Shown: positions 17,038-26,732, numbered from the stretch's first letter. The stretch is 39,306 bases of DNA from an uncultured Clostridia bacterium (GCA_949538735.1 CATGLK010000015.1:1-39306); one strand, 5' to 3'. Numbers and translations are program-made. The notes: generated by a model from the sequence alone, not told the origin.

Positions 17038-19006
17038 ATGACAATAATGAACATTGTGCTAATCATCGCGGTGTTAGGAATTGCTGCATATGCAGTAACA
17101 TATGTCATAAAAAAGAAAAAAACAGCAGAAGTAGAAACACTAATAGAAGTAGATGACAAAACCTACACAATCGAAAAGATGACAGAATTCGTAAAGAAGA
17201 GACTAGATGAAATAACAAAAATAAACTTATATGATATTGGTCTTTCAGAAGAAGAATTAAAAAGAAGAAAGAACAAAAAATACGAATTGAAAAAAGCTTT
17301 AAAAGGATGTACATATGGAGACGTTAACGATAAAAAATACGTAAAAGAATTAATATTCGACATACTACAAAAAGAATATGGAGTAACAGAAAGTAATATA
17401 TCAAAAGCAATTCCATTTGATATACCATCACTTTTAACAGCACAAGACAAATTTGACATACTAATATATGCATACAAAAAAGAATTTGGATATGAAGCAT
17501 TAACAGAATTAATTAAAAAATACAATTTAGCAGAATTAAAATATGTTGAAGGAGAAACAAAACCATCTTACGTTATAACAAGCAAAGAAATTGAGGATAT
17601 ATATGAAACAGAAAATGTAATGTTATCATTCTCAGACAAGCTAAGTGTAATAGTACAAAGAATATACCAACACTATAAAGGTTATAGCAGCATAGACGAA
17701 GTAAGAGATATGAATATAGACGGTGTATCTGGTGGTGTATCTGGACTTCCAGAAAGTTTTCTAAGCCAAGTAGCACAAAGTGATGCAGACTACCTAGATC
17801 AAATAGCAGAACACAAAGTTCCAAGAGCATGTGACAGTATATGGATATTCTTCCAAGGTAAATCAATAAGATTAGCATTTTTATCATTTGGAACAGAATC
17901 AGAACTAAAAAGAGTATGTCAAAACATATATAAATACAACAACCCAGGACAATTATCAGACACAAATGGATACAAAATCAATGAAATGAAAGATGGTTCA
18001 CGTGTTGTTGTTGTAAGACCAAGTTTCTCTGAAACATGGGCATTCTTTGTAAGAAAGTTTGACGTAAAACGTTCAACACTTGAACAATGGTTCAAAGGAG
18101 AACCAGGTTCACTAGAATCAATAGAATTATTAAAATACTTAGTAAAAGGAGCAAGAATTATATCAATCACTGGTGAGCAAGGTTGTGGTAAAACAACAAT
18201 GCTTATGGGAATGATTGAAAACATATATGAAACAATGAACATCCGTGTTCAGGAAACAGCATTCGAGCTTCACTTAAGAAAAATATACCCAACAAGAAAC
18301 ATATTAACATTCCGTGAAACAGATACAATCTCAGGACAAGAAGGTCTAGACGTTCAAAAGAAAACTGACGGTTCTGTTAATATAATCCGGAGAGGTTGCA
18401 ACAGACCCCGTAGCATCTTGGATGATACAAGCAGCCCAAGTTGCATCTAAATTTACACTATTTACTCACCACGCAAAGACATTTCCAAACTTAGTAACAG
18501 CACTAAGAAACTCAATGTTAAGAGCAGGAGTATTTAAAAACGAAAAAACAGCAGAAGAGCAAGTTGTACAAGTATTAAACTTTGACATACACTTAACAAA
18601 AGACTTTAGAGGAAAAAGATATGTAGAAAGAATAACAGAATGTATACCAATCGAAGAAAAAAATGAATATACATTTGACCACAGAAAAGAAAAAACACTA
18701 GAAGGAAAATTTGACAAATTCTTTGACAATGCGACAAGATATTTTGAAAAAGTAACAGACAGACAATTATACATACACAGAAACATATTAGAATATGTTG
18801 ACGGAGAATATATAATAACAAACCCAATAACAGACAAAAACCTAAGCGAAATGAGGCTAAATATGGACGACACAGACCTTGCAGAATTTGATGAATTTGT
18901 TAAAAAACATTGGGGAAAAGCATATTCACGCAAAGAAACAGTAGAAGTATCAGCAACAACAGAAGAACCAAAAAGAAGAGGAAGAAAAAAGAAAAATGAA
19001 ATTTAA
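17038..19006 (+). CDS. tadA: TadA/CpaF-type secretion ATPase, requires a +1 shift
   Basis: The hexameric ATPase that powers Tad pilus assembly. The N-terminus holds a membrane helix (about 2-22), unusual for CpaF but common in clostridial versions. The N-domain reaches about 320. Walker A is ITGEQGCGKTTML (about 380-392) and the Asp/Glu box region is ILTFRETDT. Codon 451 is CGG (18388) and the zero frame ends 20 codons later. The +1 frame continues GEVATDPVASWMIQAAQVASK, with TLFTHHAKT after it, which is the Walker B glutamate and His-box region of the family. The joined protein is 655 residues, ending in a basic RRGRKKKNE tail. The break falls inside Walker B, so the zero-frame product could not hydrolyse ATP. 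Confidence 0.88.
18388..18391 (+). other. CGGA frame-break site in tadA Walker B
   Basis: Zero-frame reading is GTT AAT ATA ATC CGG AGA GGT. Consuming CGGA as one step gives V-N-I-I-G-E-V, the hydrophobic-GE Walker B motif of VirB11/PilT-type ATPases. No homopolymer longer than two is present. Confidence 0.9.
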
Positions 19007-19036
19007 TGCCTATACAAAGGGAGGTGCTATTTTTAA

Positions 19037-21115
19037 GTGAACAATCAAATATTAGTCTATATGATGGGTGGAGCAGTAGCTGCCCTTGTGGTAATAATAC
19101 TTATTTATGTAATATTATCTAAGAAAATGCAAAAATCCGAATACAAAAAAATAAAGCAACTACAAGAAGGAACAAAAGACAGAAGATTTTCAATGGAAGT
19201 ATTATTACAAAAACTATATTTATCTTACATTAAAATACCATTTCTAAAAAGATATGTATTAAAAATAAGAAGAAGACTAGAAATAATAAATATAGACGAC
19301 GAATACAACACAAGAAAAGGTACAGCAAAAATTCTTACAATAGCAATCGCAATAATAGTACCTCTAATGATAGTAACAATAGCAATAACATCTTCAAACT
19401 ACTTATTAATGTCAATTTTATTAATCTTTGAACTATTTATGGTAGACACATTCATAGACGGTTCAGTAGATAAAATAGACAATAACATATTAAAACAACA
19501 AATAGAATTCTTTTCAGAAATAAGACACGCATACCATGAATTTAACATGGTAGAAGAAGCAATATATCAAGTATCACAAGATGACGAGAAAGAAGTATCA
19601 AGACAAGGGGAAAAGATATACGAAATATTAATATCAGATGACCCTGAAAACGAATTAGAAAAATATTACGACATAGCTCCAAACAGTTACTTAAAAGAAT
19701 TTGCTGGAGTATCATACCTAACAAAAGAATTTGGTGACAGAAAAGTAGACGGAGCATCATTATACTTAAAAAATATAAACAACATAACACAAGAAATGCA
19801 ACTAGAAATTTTAAAAAGAGACAAATTAAACTATGTATTTCAAAGTTTATCAGTAATATCAGTAGTACCAGTATTGCTACTAGAGCCATTAAAAGCTTGG
19901 TCAATATCAAACTTCTCATTCACACAAAGTTGGTATGAAGGAAAACCAGGATTAATAGTTCAAATACTAATAATACTAATTACTGTTATGTGTTACATAT
20001 TAGTTAGAAAATTAAAAGACAATGGGTCAACAGCAATGAACACAAGAAACACAGAAAACCCATGGCAACAAAGACTATACAGCAAGAAAATAATCAAAAA
20101 ATTTGTAGACTTATTTATACCAAAAGAAGGAACAAAAGAATACAAAAAAATACAACAAATGCTAAAAGACTCAGCATCACACCTAAAAATGGAATGGCTC
20201 TATGTAAATAGATTAACAATATGTATTGTAACATTTATTGCATCAATTATACTATTTGCACAATTGCACTCGGTTGCAATAAATTACATATATACAGAGC
20301 CGACAACAGACTATAATATAATAGGAGACTTAACAGATAAAGACAGGAAAAAGGCTATGGAAATAACCGAAATGGACAATTATTTCCTAGATATGTTTAG
20401 AGGAAAATTAGACACTACAACAGCAGATGTTGAATTAGCATTTAGAAGATCAAGATACTATGAAGAAGATATGGCAGATGATGAAATTACAGAAACTGCA
20501 AGAAGAATTGTAGAAGACAAACTAGCAATAATTAATACAGAATACCTACAAGGGTTCGAAATCTTACTAGCAATAGCATTCGCACTAGTTGGATATATGT
20601 CACCAATCGGATTACTAATGTTCCAAGTAATAATGAGAAAGCTAGAAATGGAAGACGAAGTAATGCAATTCCAGACAATTATATTAATGCTTATGAGAAT
20701 TGAAAGGGGAAATGTTGAAATTATACTAGACTGGCTAGAAAGATATTCAAACATATTCAGACCACAAATTACAAGATGTGTGAACAACTATGAAGCAGGA
20801 GCTTGGGAAGCTCTAGAAGCTATGAAAGAAGAAGTTTCTTATCAGCCATTAATCAGAATAATAGAAAGCTTACAAGCAGCAGTAGAAAAAATACCAATTA
20901 GAGATGCCTTTGATGAATTAGACTCAGAAAGAGACTATTACAAAGAAAAACGTAAAGAATCAAACGAAAGATTAATCAAAAGAAAAGGTATGATAGGAAA
21001 AGGAATTGGATTTACTCCAATGATTGCAATGTTCTGTGGATACTTAATTATACCATTAGTATTTATAGGATTAACAAGTATGTCAAACTCATTTGCTTCT
21101 ATGTCAGCATTATAG
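19037..21115 (+). CDS. TadB-TadC fusion, pilus inner-membrane platform
   Basis: A 692-residue membrane protein combining two T2SSF-like units, normally separate TadB and TadC. N-half: helix 8-29, paired helices (about 97-140), cytoplasmic IEFFSEIRHAYHEFNMVEEAI, and helices near 275 and 310. C-half: helix about 398-415, the pair EILLAIAFALVGYMSPIGLL (about 505-535), then MEDEVMQFQTIILMLMRIERG, and a final helix 670-690. It anchors the TadA ATPase and the growing pilus in the membrane. The start is a GTG with GGGAGG about 12 nt upstream, 30 nt after tadA. Fusion is inferred from the duplicated architecture. Confidence 0.75.
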   Translation: MNNQILVYMMGGAVAALVVIILIYVILSKKMQKSEYKKIKQLQEGTKDRRFSMEVLLQKLYLSYIKIPFLKRYVLKIRRRLEIINIDDEYNTRKGTAKILTIAIAIIVPLMIVTIAITSSNYLLMSILLIFELFMVDTFIDGSVDKIDNNILKQQIEFFSEIRHAYHEFNMVEEAIYQVSQDDEKEVSRQGEKIYEILISDDPENELEKYYDIAPNSYLKEFAGVSYLTKEFGDRKVDGASLYLKNINNITQEMQLEILKRDKLNYVFQSLSVISVVPVLLLEPLKAWSISNFSFTQSWYEGKPGLIVQILIILITVMCYILVRKLKDNGSTAMNTRNTENPWQQRLYSKKIIKKFVDLFIPKEGTKEYKKIQQMLKDSASHLKMEWLYVNRLTICIVTFIASIILFAQLHSVAINYIYTEPTTDYNIIGDLTDKDRKKAMEITEMDNYFLDMFRGKLDTTTADVELAFRRSRYYEEDMADDEITETARRIVEDKLAIINTEYLQGFEILLAIAFALVGYMSPIGLLMFQVIMRKLEMEDEVMQFQTIILMLMRIERGNVEIILDWLERYSNIFRPQITRCVNNYEAGAWEALEAMKEEVSYQPLIRIIESLQAAVEKIPIRDAFDELDSERDYYKEKRKESNERLIKRKGMIGKGIGFTPMIAMFCGYLIIPLVFIGLTSMSNSFASMSAL

Positions 21116-21129
21116 AATAGGAGGAATTT

Positions 21130-21591
21130 ATGGAAAATGCATCAAAAGCCCTGCTTATGGCAGGGGGAATTTTAATAGCATTACTAATTTTGGGAGCACT
21201 TATTATGATGTTCACAAGCTTGCAAGATTATCAGAATACTAATGATGCGCAAACTAAAAATAGCCAAATTGCACAATTTAACAATCAGTTTGAGCCTTAT
21301 AATAAAGACAACTTGACTTTGATGGAACTCAAAAGTGTTTATAATAAGATAGAAAGCAATAATGCTCAACACCCAGAATATAAAATTGAGCATAACATAA
21401 ATGAAGCATTACTAAAGAACAAAGCAGGTCTAAGTAATGATGATTATAATAAATTTTTAACTCCAAATGGTTTTAGAACTATTGATGATGCAAAGAAACA
21501 AAATTTGAAATTTAAATGTCTATCAGATAAAATAGAATATAAAAATTTGGATAACAGAATTAGTAAAATGTATTTTGACATAAATAATTAG
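21130..21591 (+). CDS. Pilin-like protein 1 of the Tad locus
   Basis: A 153-residue protein with the N-terminus MENASKALLMAGGILIALLI shared by four neighbours. This is a single hydrophobic pilin-type helix starting almost at the initiator methionine, then an extracellular domain with IAQFNNQFEPY and a terminal segment NRISKMYFDI. It begins 14 nt after the TadBC gene, with AGGAGG about 7 nt upstream. No prepilin leader is visible before the helix, unlike classical Flp pilins. A minor or major pilus subunit is inferred from context and size. Confidence 0.65.
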   Translation: MENASKALLMAGGILIALLILGALIMMFTSLQDYQNTNDAQTKNSQIAQFNNQFEPYNKDNLTLMELKSVYNKIESNNAQHPEYKIEHNINEALLKNKAGLSNDDYNKFLTPNGFRTIDDAKKQNLKFKCLSDKIEYKNLDNRISKMYFDINN

Positions 21592-21600
21592 GAGGAAGAT

Positions 21601-22087
21601 ATGGAGAATGCATCAAAAGCATTGATAATGGCAGGTGGAGTTTTAATTGGAATACTTATTTTATCATTAGCTGTATACTTATTTATTGATTTTGGTGGGA
21701 AAGCATCAGTAATACATGATAGAATAACATCAAATCAATTAACACAATTTAATGCACAATTTAATGTATATGTTGGAAGAAAAGATGTAACGATTTACCA
21801 AATTATTTCATTAGTTAACTTAGCAAAAGAAAATAATGAAGAACATCAAAATGATGGAGTGTTTGAAAGCGATTATAAAATAGAAATATCATTAAATAAT
21901 AGTGATATAACTTCAATTAACGAAGAAAAAAAACTAGAGTTAATAACAACAAATAATGATGTTGAATCGGCAACAGATGAAAATGGGGAACCCACAGTAG
22001 TACCAAAGGTTAAATATGAATGCACTAAGGCAGAATATCATGACAACCGGAAGGATCTCAAAAATCCAATTTAGTACAGTTCGTTAA
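21601..22087 (+). CDS. Pilin-like protein 2 of the Tad locus, requires a +1 shift
   Basis: It has the shared N-terminus MENASKALIMAGGVLIGILI and the LTQFNAQFNVYVG segment. Codon 150 is CGG at 22048 and the zero frame stops nine codons later after KDLKNPI. The +1 reading gives H-D-N-G-R-I-S-K-I-Q-F and stops at 22087, for 161 residues. That restores the C-terminal beta-strand pattern found in the neighbours (DNGRINAITY, ANGRINNIKY, STGRIKYMRF, DNRISKMYF). The evidence for the shifted frame thus comes from paralogues in the same operon. The end overlaps a 26-bp tandem repeat. AGGAGG precedes the ATG, 9 nt after pilin 1. Confidence 0.78.
22048..22051 (+). other. CGGA frame-break site in pilin 2
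   Basis: Zero-frame codons are CAT GAC AAC CGG AAG GAT. Reading CGGA as one step gives H-D-N-G-R-I, matching the DN/AN-G-R-I motif of paralogues ending at 23072 and 23498. Confidence 0.85.
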
Positions 22088-22126
22088 ACTAAAATTGAAA
22101 TACAGTTCGTTAAACTAAAATTGAAA
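22075..22126 (+). repeat. Two perfect tandem copies of a 26-bp unit
   Basis: Units 22075-22100 and 22101-22126 are identical, each starting TACAGTTCGTTAAACT and ending AAAATTGAAA. The first overlaps the last codons and stop of the shifted pilin 2 frame. The pair ends 4 bp before the next -35 box. Confidence 0.95.
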
Positions 22127-22130
22127 ATAC

Positions 22131-22159
22131 TTGAAAAAACGACAAAAAAATGCTATAAT
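22131..22159 (+). promoter_or_regulatory. Internal SigA-type promoter in the pilin cluster
   Basis: TTGAAA (22131-22136) and TATAAT (22154-22159) with 17-bp spacing, 17 bp before the next start codon. It lets the downstream pilins be made independently of the assembly genes. Confidence 0.8.
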
Positions 22160-22175
22160 AAAATAGGGAGTTACA

Positions 22176-22607
22176 ATGAAGAAAATAGCAATATTTTTTA
22201 TTATAATAATAGCAATAGTATCTACAGTTGCTTACATATATTTGAACCAAATAGCAACAAATAGAACATTGCAAAAAGAGAATGCTCAATTCGATATAAA
22301 AAAAGACCAAGAGATGATAGGACAAGAACTAGCAACAATAATGAATAGAGTATTAAATACAAATGAAAAAAATGAAATTCCTAAAAATGATAAAGGCGAA
22401 TTTATTGAAAATAATGAAAATTCAATAAAAATGGATATAACATTTACAGATGTTGATGTAACATATGCAATAGAGCGAATAGGACAAGCTGGAATAGCAA
22501 GTTTTGTTCAAAATTATAGGGGAATTACATTTAGGTGTAGCGAAGTTCAATATCATAAATCAACAGGAAGAATAAAGTATATGAGATTTGAACAAGTTAC
22601 AGAATAA
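22176..22607 (+). CDS. Small pilin-like membrane protein
   Basis: 143 residues: a basic start (MKK), one membrane helix (about 4-24), and an extracellular domain. Its end, EVQYHKSTGRIKYMRFEQV, resembles the end of the neighbouring pilins, and a NAQF segment at about 36-39 recalls their FN-QF motif. It lacks the MENA N-terminus. It could be a minor pilin or an anchored partner. The gene has its own promoter, and AGGGAG lies 6 nt before the ATG. Confidence 0.6.
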   Translation: MKKIAIFFIIIIAIVSTVAYIYLNQIATNRTLQKENAQFDIKKDQEMIGQELATIMNRVLNTNEKNEIPKNDKGEFIENNENSIKMDITFTDVDVTYAIERIGQAGIASFVQNYRGITFRCSEVQYHKSTGRIKYMRFEQVTE

Positions 22608-22691
22608 ATTATGTTATTAATGTTACTAAATAAATTAAAGTTTAGTAAAAATGTAAATAAATTAAATTACAAATGAAAGGAGGGATGTAAT

Positions 22692-23072
22692 ATGGAGAAT
22701 GCATCAAAGGCGCTAATTATAGCAGGTGCAATATTATTAGCTATATTATTAATTTCTTTAGGAATTATGATTTTCAGCCAAGCACAAGATACAGTAAATA
22801 ATAGTGGTATGTCAAAGGCAGAGATAGAATCATTTAATGCTCAATTTTTAAAATATGAGGGAACAAGAAAAGGTTCAGTAGTAAAAACAATGGTAAATGA
22901 AGTAATAGCAAGTAATTCAGATGATAATCATAAAAATAATGGAGCAACAGTGACAGTAAATACTAAATCTGGTACTGCTATAACAACATCAGATATTGAC
23001 ACTACTAAAACATATACGGTAACAGTGGCATATGGAGATAATGGTAGAATAAATGCCATTACTTATAATTAA
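22692..23072 (+). CDS. Pilin-like protein 3 of the Tad locus
   Basis: A 126-residue protein, MENASKALIIAGAILLAILL, followed by GIMIFSQAQDTVNNSGMSKA. The first 50 or so residues are almost identical to the next gene, which marks a recent tandem duplication. The extracellular part has the motif FNAQFLKYEGTRKGS and a Thr/Asn-rich beta domain ending DNGRINAITYN. AAAGGAGGG precedes the ATG. A pilus subunit is the likely role, but the family is not one I can name. Confidence 0.65.
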   Translation: MENASKALIIAGAILLAILLISLGIMIFSQAQDTVNNSGMSKAEIESFNAQFLKYEGTRKGSVVKTMVNEVIASNSDDNHKNNGATVTVNTKSGTAITTSDIDTTKTYTVTVAYGDNGRINAITYN

Positions 23073-23108
23073 TAAATGTATTAAATAAAACATAAAGGAG
23101 GAGATATT

Positions 23109-23498
23109 ATGGAGAATGCATCAAAAGCGCTAATTATAGCAGGTGCTATACTATTAGCTATATTATTAATTTCTTTAGGAATTATGATATTCAGTCAAGC
23201 ACAAGATACTGTAAATAACAGTGGAATGTCAAAGGCAGAAATAGAAACATTTAATTCACAATTTCTAAAATATGAAGGGGATAGAAAAGGATCAGTAGTA
23301 AAAACAATGGTTAGTGAAGCAATAGCAAGCAATGCAGATGACAATCATAAAAATAATTCAGCAACAGTTAAAGTAAATGGTTCAGATTCTATAACAACGT
23401 CAGGAATAGATACTACAAAAACATATAAGGTAGAAATGGAATATGGTGCAAATGGTAGGATAAACAATATAAAATATTCAGAGAAATCATCAACATAA
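23109..23498 (+). CDS. Pilin-like protein 4 of the Tad locus
   Basis: A 129-residue paralogue of the preceding gene, nearly identical through residue 50 (MENASKALIIAGAIL, then DTVNNSGMSKAEIETFNSQF) and diverging afterwards. The C-terminus is GANGRINNIKYSEKSST. The 36-nt gap contains AAGGAGGAG. Conserved N-terminal helix with divergent outer domain fits subunits that pack in one filament but expose different surfaces. Confidence 0.65.
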   Translation: MENASKALIIAGAILLAILLISLGIMIFSQAQDTVNNSGMSKAEIETFNSQFLKYEGDRKGSVVKTMVSEAIASNADDNHKNNSATVKVNGSDSITTSGIDTTKTYKVEMEYGANGRINNIKYSEKSST

Positions 23499-23527
23499 TG
23501 TAATGAATAAATTAAAGGAGGTATACT

Positions 23528-24199
23528 ATGGAAAATGCAGTAGAAGCACTAAAAATGGCAGGGTCAGTCTTACTATTTGTGATGGCACTTTCCATAGCTA
23601 TGCTATCTTTTACACAAGCAAGAACTGCAATAGGGACATTAGTTGAATATTCAGATAGAGAGTACTCAACAATGGAAGACAGATTTTATTATAGAAAATC
23701 AACTGATACTGAGAGATATGTTGGAATTGATACAATAATACCAACAATATACAGAACATTTAGCGAAAGTTACAAAATTGTATTTGAAACAAAAAGAGGG
23801 GATACAGCAGTACCAGGTTTTCCAGATGAATATTACTTATATAAAATAAAAACAGAAGATAGAAATGTATATAAATTAGATAAAGGTAAAGATACTAGTG
23901 GAGAAGATAATGCGAAAGAATTTTTAGATGCAATTGTATACCATAAACCTGCTGATAATATTTTTGGAGGAGCTAATCATAGAGACTTACCTTCAGCAGG
24001 ACTGTATGCAAAACTTAAAGAATATGTATCTAACTACAAAATAAAGGAAACACTTGGAACATATTATATGGAAGATAGAACGGATGCAGATGGAAATCGT
24101 TTAAATATGAGAAAAGATGAGGAAGATAACCCAGCCGAAATTTCAGATGTTAATAAACGTGAATTAAGAGTTATAACATATACGTTTGAACGAAGATAA
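23528..24199 (+). CDS. Large pilin-like protein 5 of the Tad locus
   Basis: 223 residues with a related N-terminus, MENAVEALKMAGSVLLFVMA, and helix to about 30, then a longer charged extracellular domain (YSDREYSTMEDRFYYRKS, Asp/Glu/Lys-rich to the end). It is probably a minor or tip subunit given its size, by inference only. AAAGGAGG lies 8 nt upstream. No named domain is recognised. Confidence 0.6.
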   Translation: MENAVEALKMAGSVLLFVMALSIAMLSFTQARTAIGTLVEYSDREYSTMEDRFYYRKSTDTERYVGIDTIIPTIYRTFSESYKIVFETKRGDTAVPGFPDEYYLYKIKTEDRNVYKLDKGKDTSGEDNAKEFLDAIVYHKPADNIFGGANHRDLPSAGLYAKLKEYVSNYKIKETLGTYYMEDRTDADGNRLNMRKDEEDNPAEISDVNKRELRVITYTFERR

Positions 24200-24257
24200 T
24201 ATTAATGTAAAATATTTTACATTATAAGTATTAATTGTAAAAAAAGGAGGAGATAAT

Positions 24258-24782
24258 ATGAGCGATACTTTAATAACAGTAATTGCGATAGCATTAGCAG
24301 CAATTTTAATGTTTGTATTTCCACTAATGACAATAGCTGATAGAACAGATGATGTATCTCAATTAGCAGTAAAAACAGCAACAACAGAATTTGTAGATAC
24401 AGCAAGAACAACAGGTAAGATAACAGAAGCTAATTATGATAAATTTCTTGAAACAATAACATCTACAGGTAATACTTATGATGTAGAATTAGAAGTAGAA
24501 GTAAGAGATACAAACTTAGGAAAGAAAACTTCAATGGTGCAAGCTGATAAGATAGGTGAAAATGCCCAATATACAGTGTATACTTCACAAATTATGGAAG
24601 AATGGGAAAAGAATAAAGGTATATACTACTGTAAAGAAGGAGACCTAATTTCAGCACGTGTAAAAAATACAAACCAAACAATAGCACAACAATTAAAAAA
24701 TTTCTTTTACACAGTAACAGGAAATGATACATATACAGTTGCTGCAAACCATGCAGGAATTGTAACAGCAAATGGAAGATAA
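24258..24782 (+). CDS. Tad-locus membrane protein of unknown function
   Basis: 174 residues with an N-terminal helix (about 4-28) and the segment IADRTDDVSQLAVKTATTEFVDTARTTG. That segment recalls TadE/TadF-type minor pilins, in which the helix is followed by an amphipathic region. The rest is beta-rich (VELEVEVRDTNLGKK, GDLISARVKN). AAAGGAGGAG precedes the ATG, and a 13-bp hairpin follows the stop. Confidence 0.5.
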   Translation: MSDTLITVIAIALAAILMFVFPLMTIADRTDDVSQLAVKTATTEFVDTARTTGKITEANYDKFLETITSTGNTYDVELEVEVRDTNLGKKTSMVQADKIGENAQYTVYTSQIMEEWEKNKGIYYCKEGDLISARVKNTNQTIAQQLKNFFYTVTGNDTYTVAANHAGIVTANGR

Positions 24783-24798
24783 TTATATATAAACAAAT

Positions 24799-24827
24799 AA
24801 TAGCTTGTAATATAATTACAAGCTATT
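24799..24827 (+). terminator. Strong hairpin inside the Tad operon
   Basis: AATAGCTTGTAAT (24799-24811) pairs perfectly with ATTACAAGCTATT (24815-24827) around a 3-nt loop. The T tract after it is poor, so it may attenuate transcription or protect upstream mRNA rather than terminate fully. Confidence 0.55.
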
Positions 24828-24873
24828 TGCAAATAAAATTAAAAGTTTATTATAAACTAAAGAGAGGTAATCT

Positions 24874-26650
24874 ATGAAAATACAAGGATTAGCTGTTTTA
24901 GCAATAATATTAATTTTACCAATGGCAATAATACTAAATAGTTATTCAGCAAATGAAATAAAAACAGTAGACTTACAAATGAATTATGACTCTAGATTAA
25001 AAGTTGCAACATATGACGGAATAAAAGCTTTTCAAATGAATATGTCAAATAGTATGACTTCGGATTTTTCTGACTCTAAAATGAGAGATATAAAGGCTGC
25101 AATAAAGACTTTTTATAATTCATTGGCAAGTCAATTTAGTATGACAGGATATGGAGAAGACGTTTTACAAGACTATGTCCCAGCAATTGTATATACATTA
25201 TATGACGGATATTATATTTATTCTGATTACAAGAATGATTTAGATGTTTATGGACCAAACAATGAAGATGGGGATAGATTTTATAGTGATGCAACTTATA
25301 AAAATGGTGAAGATTTATATGGATTAAAACCATATGTATATTATAGCTGTAGATATCAAAATGGTAATATTGATGTAGTAATAACATATTCATTAGACTC
25401 ATATATAACAATTCAGGGAACAATAGGAAGTAAAGTAGTCAATGAATCAGGCTATTTATTAAGCAATGTTAGTGTTAGTGGAGATGATGTATATTATAGG
25501 GGAATAAAAATACCAGAAGAGGAAAATAAACCTGGATTAAGGCAACGGAGTATATATGCCTGAAGAACAAAATGTAGGATCAGGTAGAGAAATCACGATT
25601 AATTATAATGGTACAACAAAAACAGCAGGAGTAATAAAGAATTATCAATATAGAAGAATAAATGGAACTAAATACTATGTTGATAGCGATAATGGTAATG
25701 GTAATGGAGTATTCTCTTTAATAAATCACAATGTAATTCGTTCTACTAATATCGACCAAAGTAAAGTAAAAACAAATACGAATGCAAAAGATTTTTATAA
25801 AGCAGCAAGTAATTTTAAAGCAAAATTCCAACCTGGTGGAGATTTATATGCATTAATAAATTTATCAACTAATGATGCAGTAGACGAAAGTGGAAAAAAA
25901 TACTCTACATATACTAATGATAGTAATCCATATCCAATCAATATAAATATTTTTGATGAGCTATTCAACACTTCTGGAACATCCATAGAAGATGAAAATT
26001 CTAATTTTAATATGCATAGAAAACAAGTAATTAGAAATTCAATAGAATCAAATTTAATTGTAGCAATTTCAAATTATAATACAGTATCATCATCAGGAGT
26101 AAGCTTTGCTATGCCTAAATTAAAAGATGAAGAATGGGAAGAATTAACAACAAATATATCTATGATTACATTTTTACAAGGATTAAATATAGGTGGAAAA
26201 ATATATAGTGGATATGCATATGTACCAAATGATATAAATGAAGACTTTGTATCAGAAGATTCAATATATATTTTAGTAGATGGAACATATTATAGGGTAA
26301 CAGATGAAAATCTAAAAACCAAGAGTTTAAGTAATGCAATAGGTTTGTATAACACGGATTTTGAAAGAAGAACAGTTGAAACCAGTTATTCAGAAGGGGA
26401 TACTGAAAAAGATAAGGAAAATGACCCATATAAAGTTAAGAAAAATGTATATTATTATCCAAGAGAAGATGATGGGGCATATAGCTCTATAATAAATTTA
26501 AATTCGGACAATGGAATAAATTTAGAAAATCCAACTGAAACTTGGGAAATAAACTTAGCACAATTATATTATACAGCATTAGGAAGAGAAAGATATGGAA
26601 TGTATAGAGTAAACAATCCATTTCCGAATCCATTTGAAAGTGAGCCATAA
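24874..26650 (+). CDS. TadE-like large surface protein of the Tad locus, requires a +1 shift
   Basis: N-terminal membrane helix (about 4-24), then TVDLQMNYDSRLKVATYDGI, a pseudopilin-like start, and a long Tyr/Asn/Asp-rich extracellular domain. Codon 225 is CGG at 25546 and the zero frame ends five codons later. The +1 frame continues LRQ-G-VYMPEEQNVGSG and runs 366 more residues to 26650 without interruption. The joined product is 591 residues. The second frame's own ATG (25556) has no ribosome site and would lack any export signal, so a separate gene is unlikely. AGAGAGG precedes ATG 24874. It closes the pilus cluster. Function beyond surface exposure is unknown. Confidence 0.7.
25546..25549 (+). 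other. CGGA frame-break site in the last Tad-locus gene
   Basis: Zero frame is TTA AGG CAA CGG AGT ATA TAT GCC TGA. Reading CGGA as one step gives L-R-Q-G-V-Y-M-P-E-E and opens the 366-codon downstream frame. Confidence 0.82.
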
Positions 26651-26732
26651 GTAAATTAAAATTTGAATTAAAAAAGAATATAAAAATAAAAAATGTAAAT
26701 ACTAATAATAGTAAAAATTAAGGAGAAAAACT

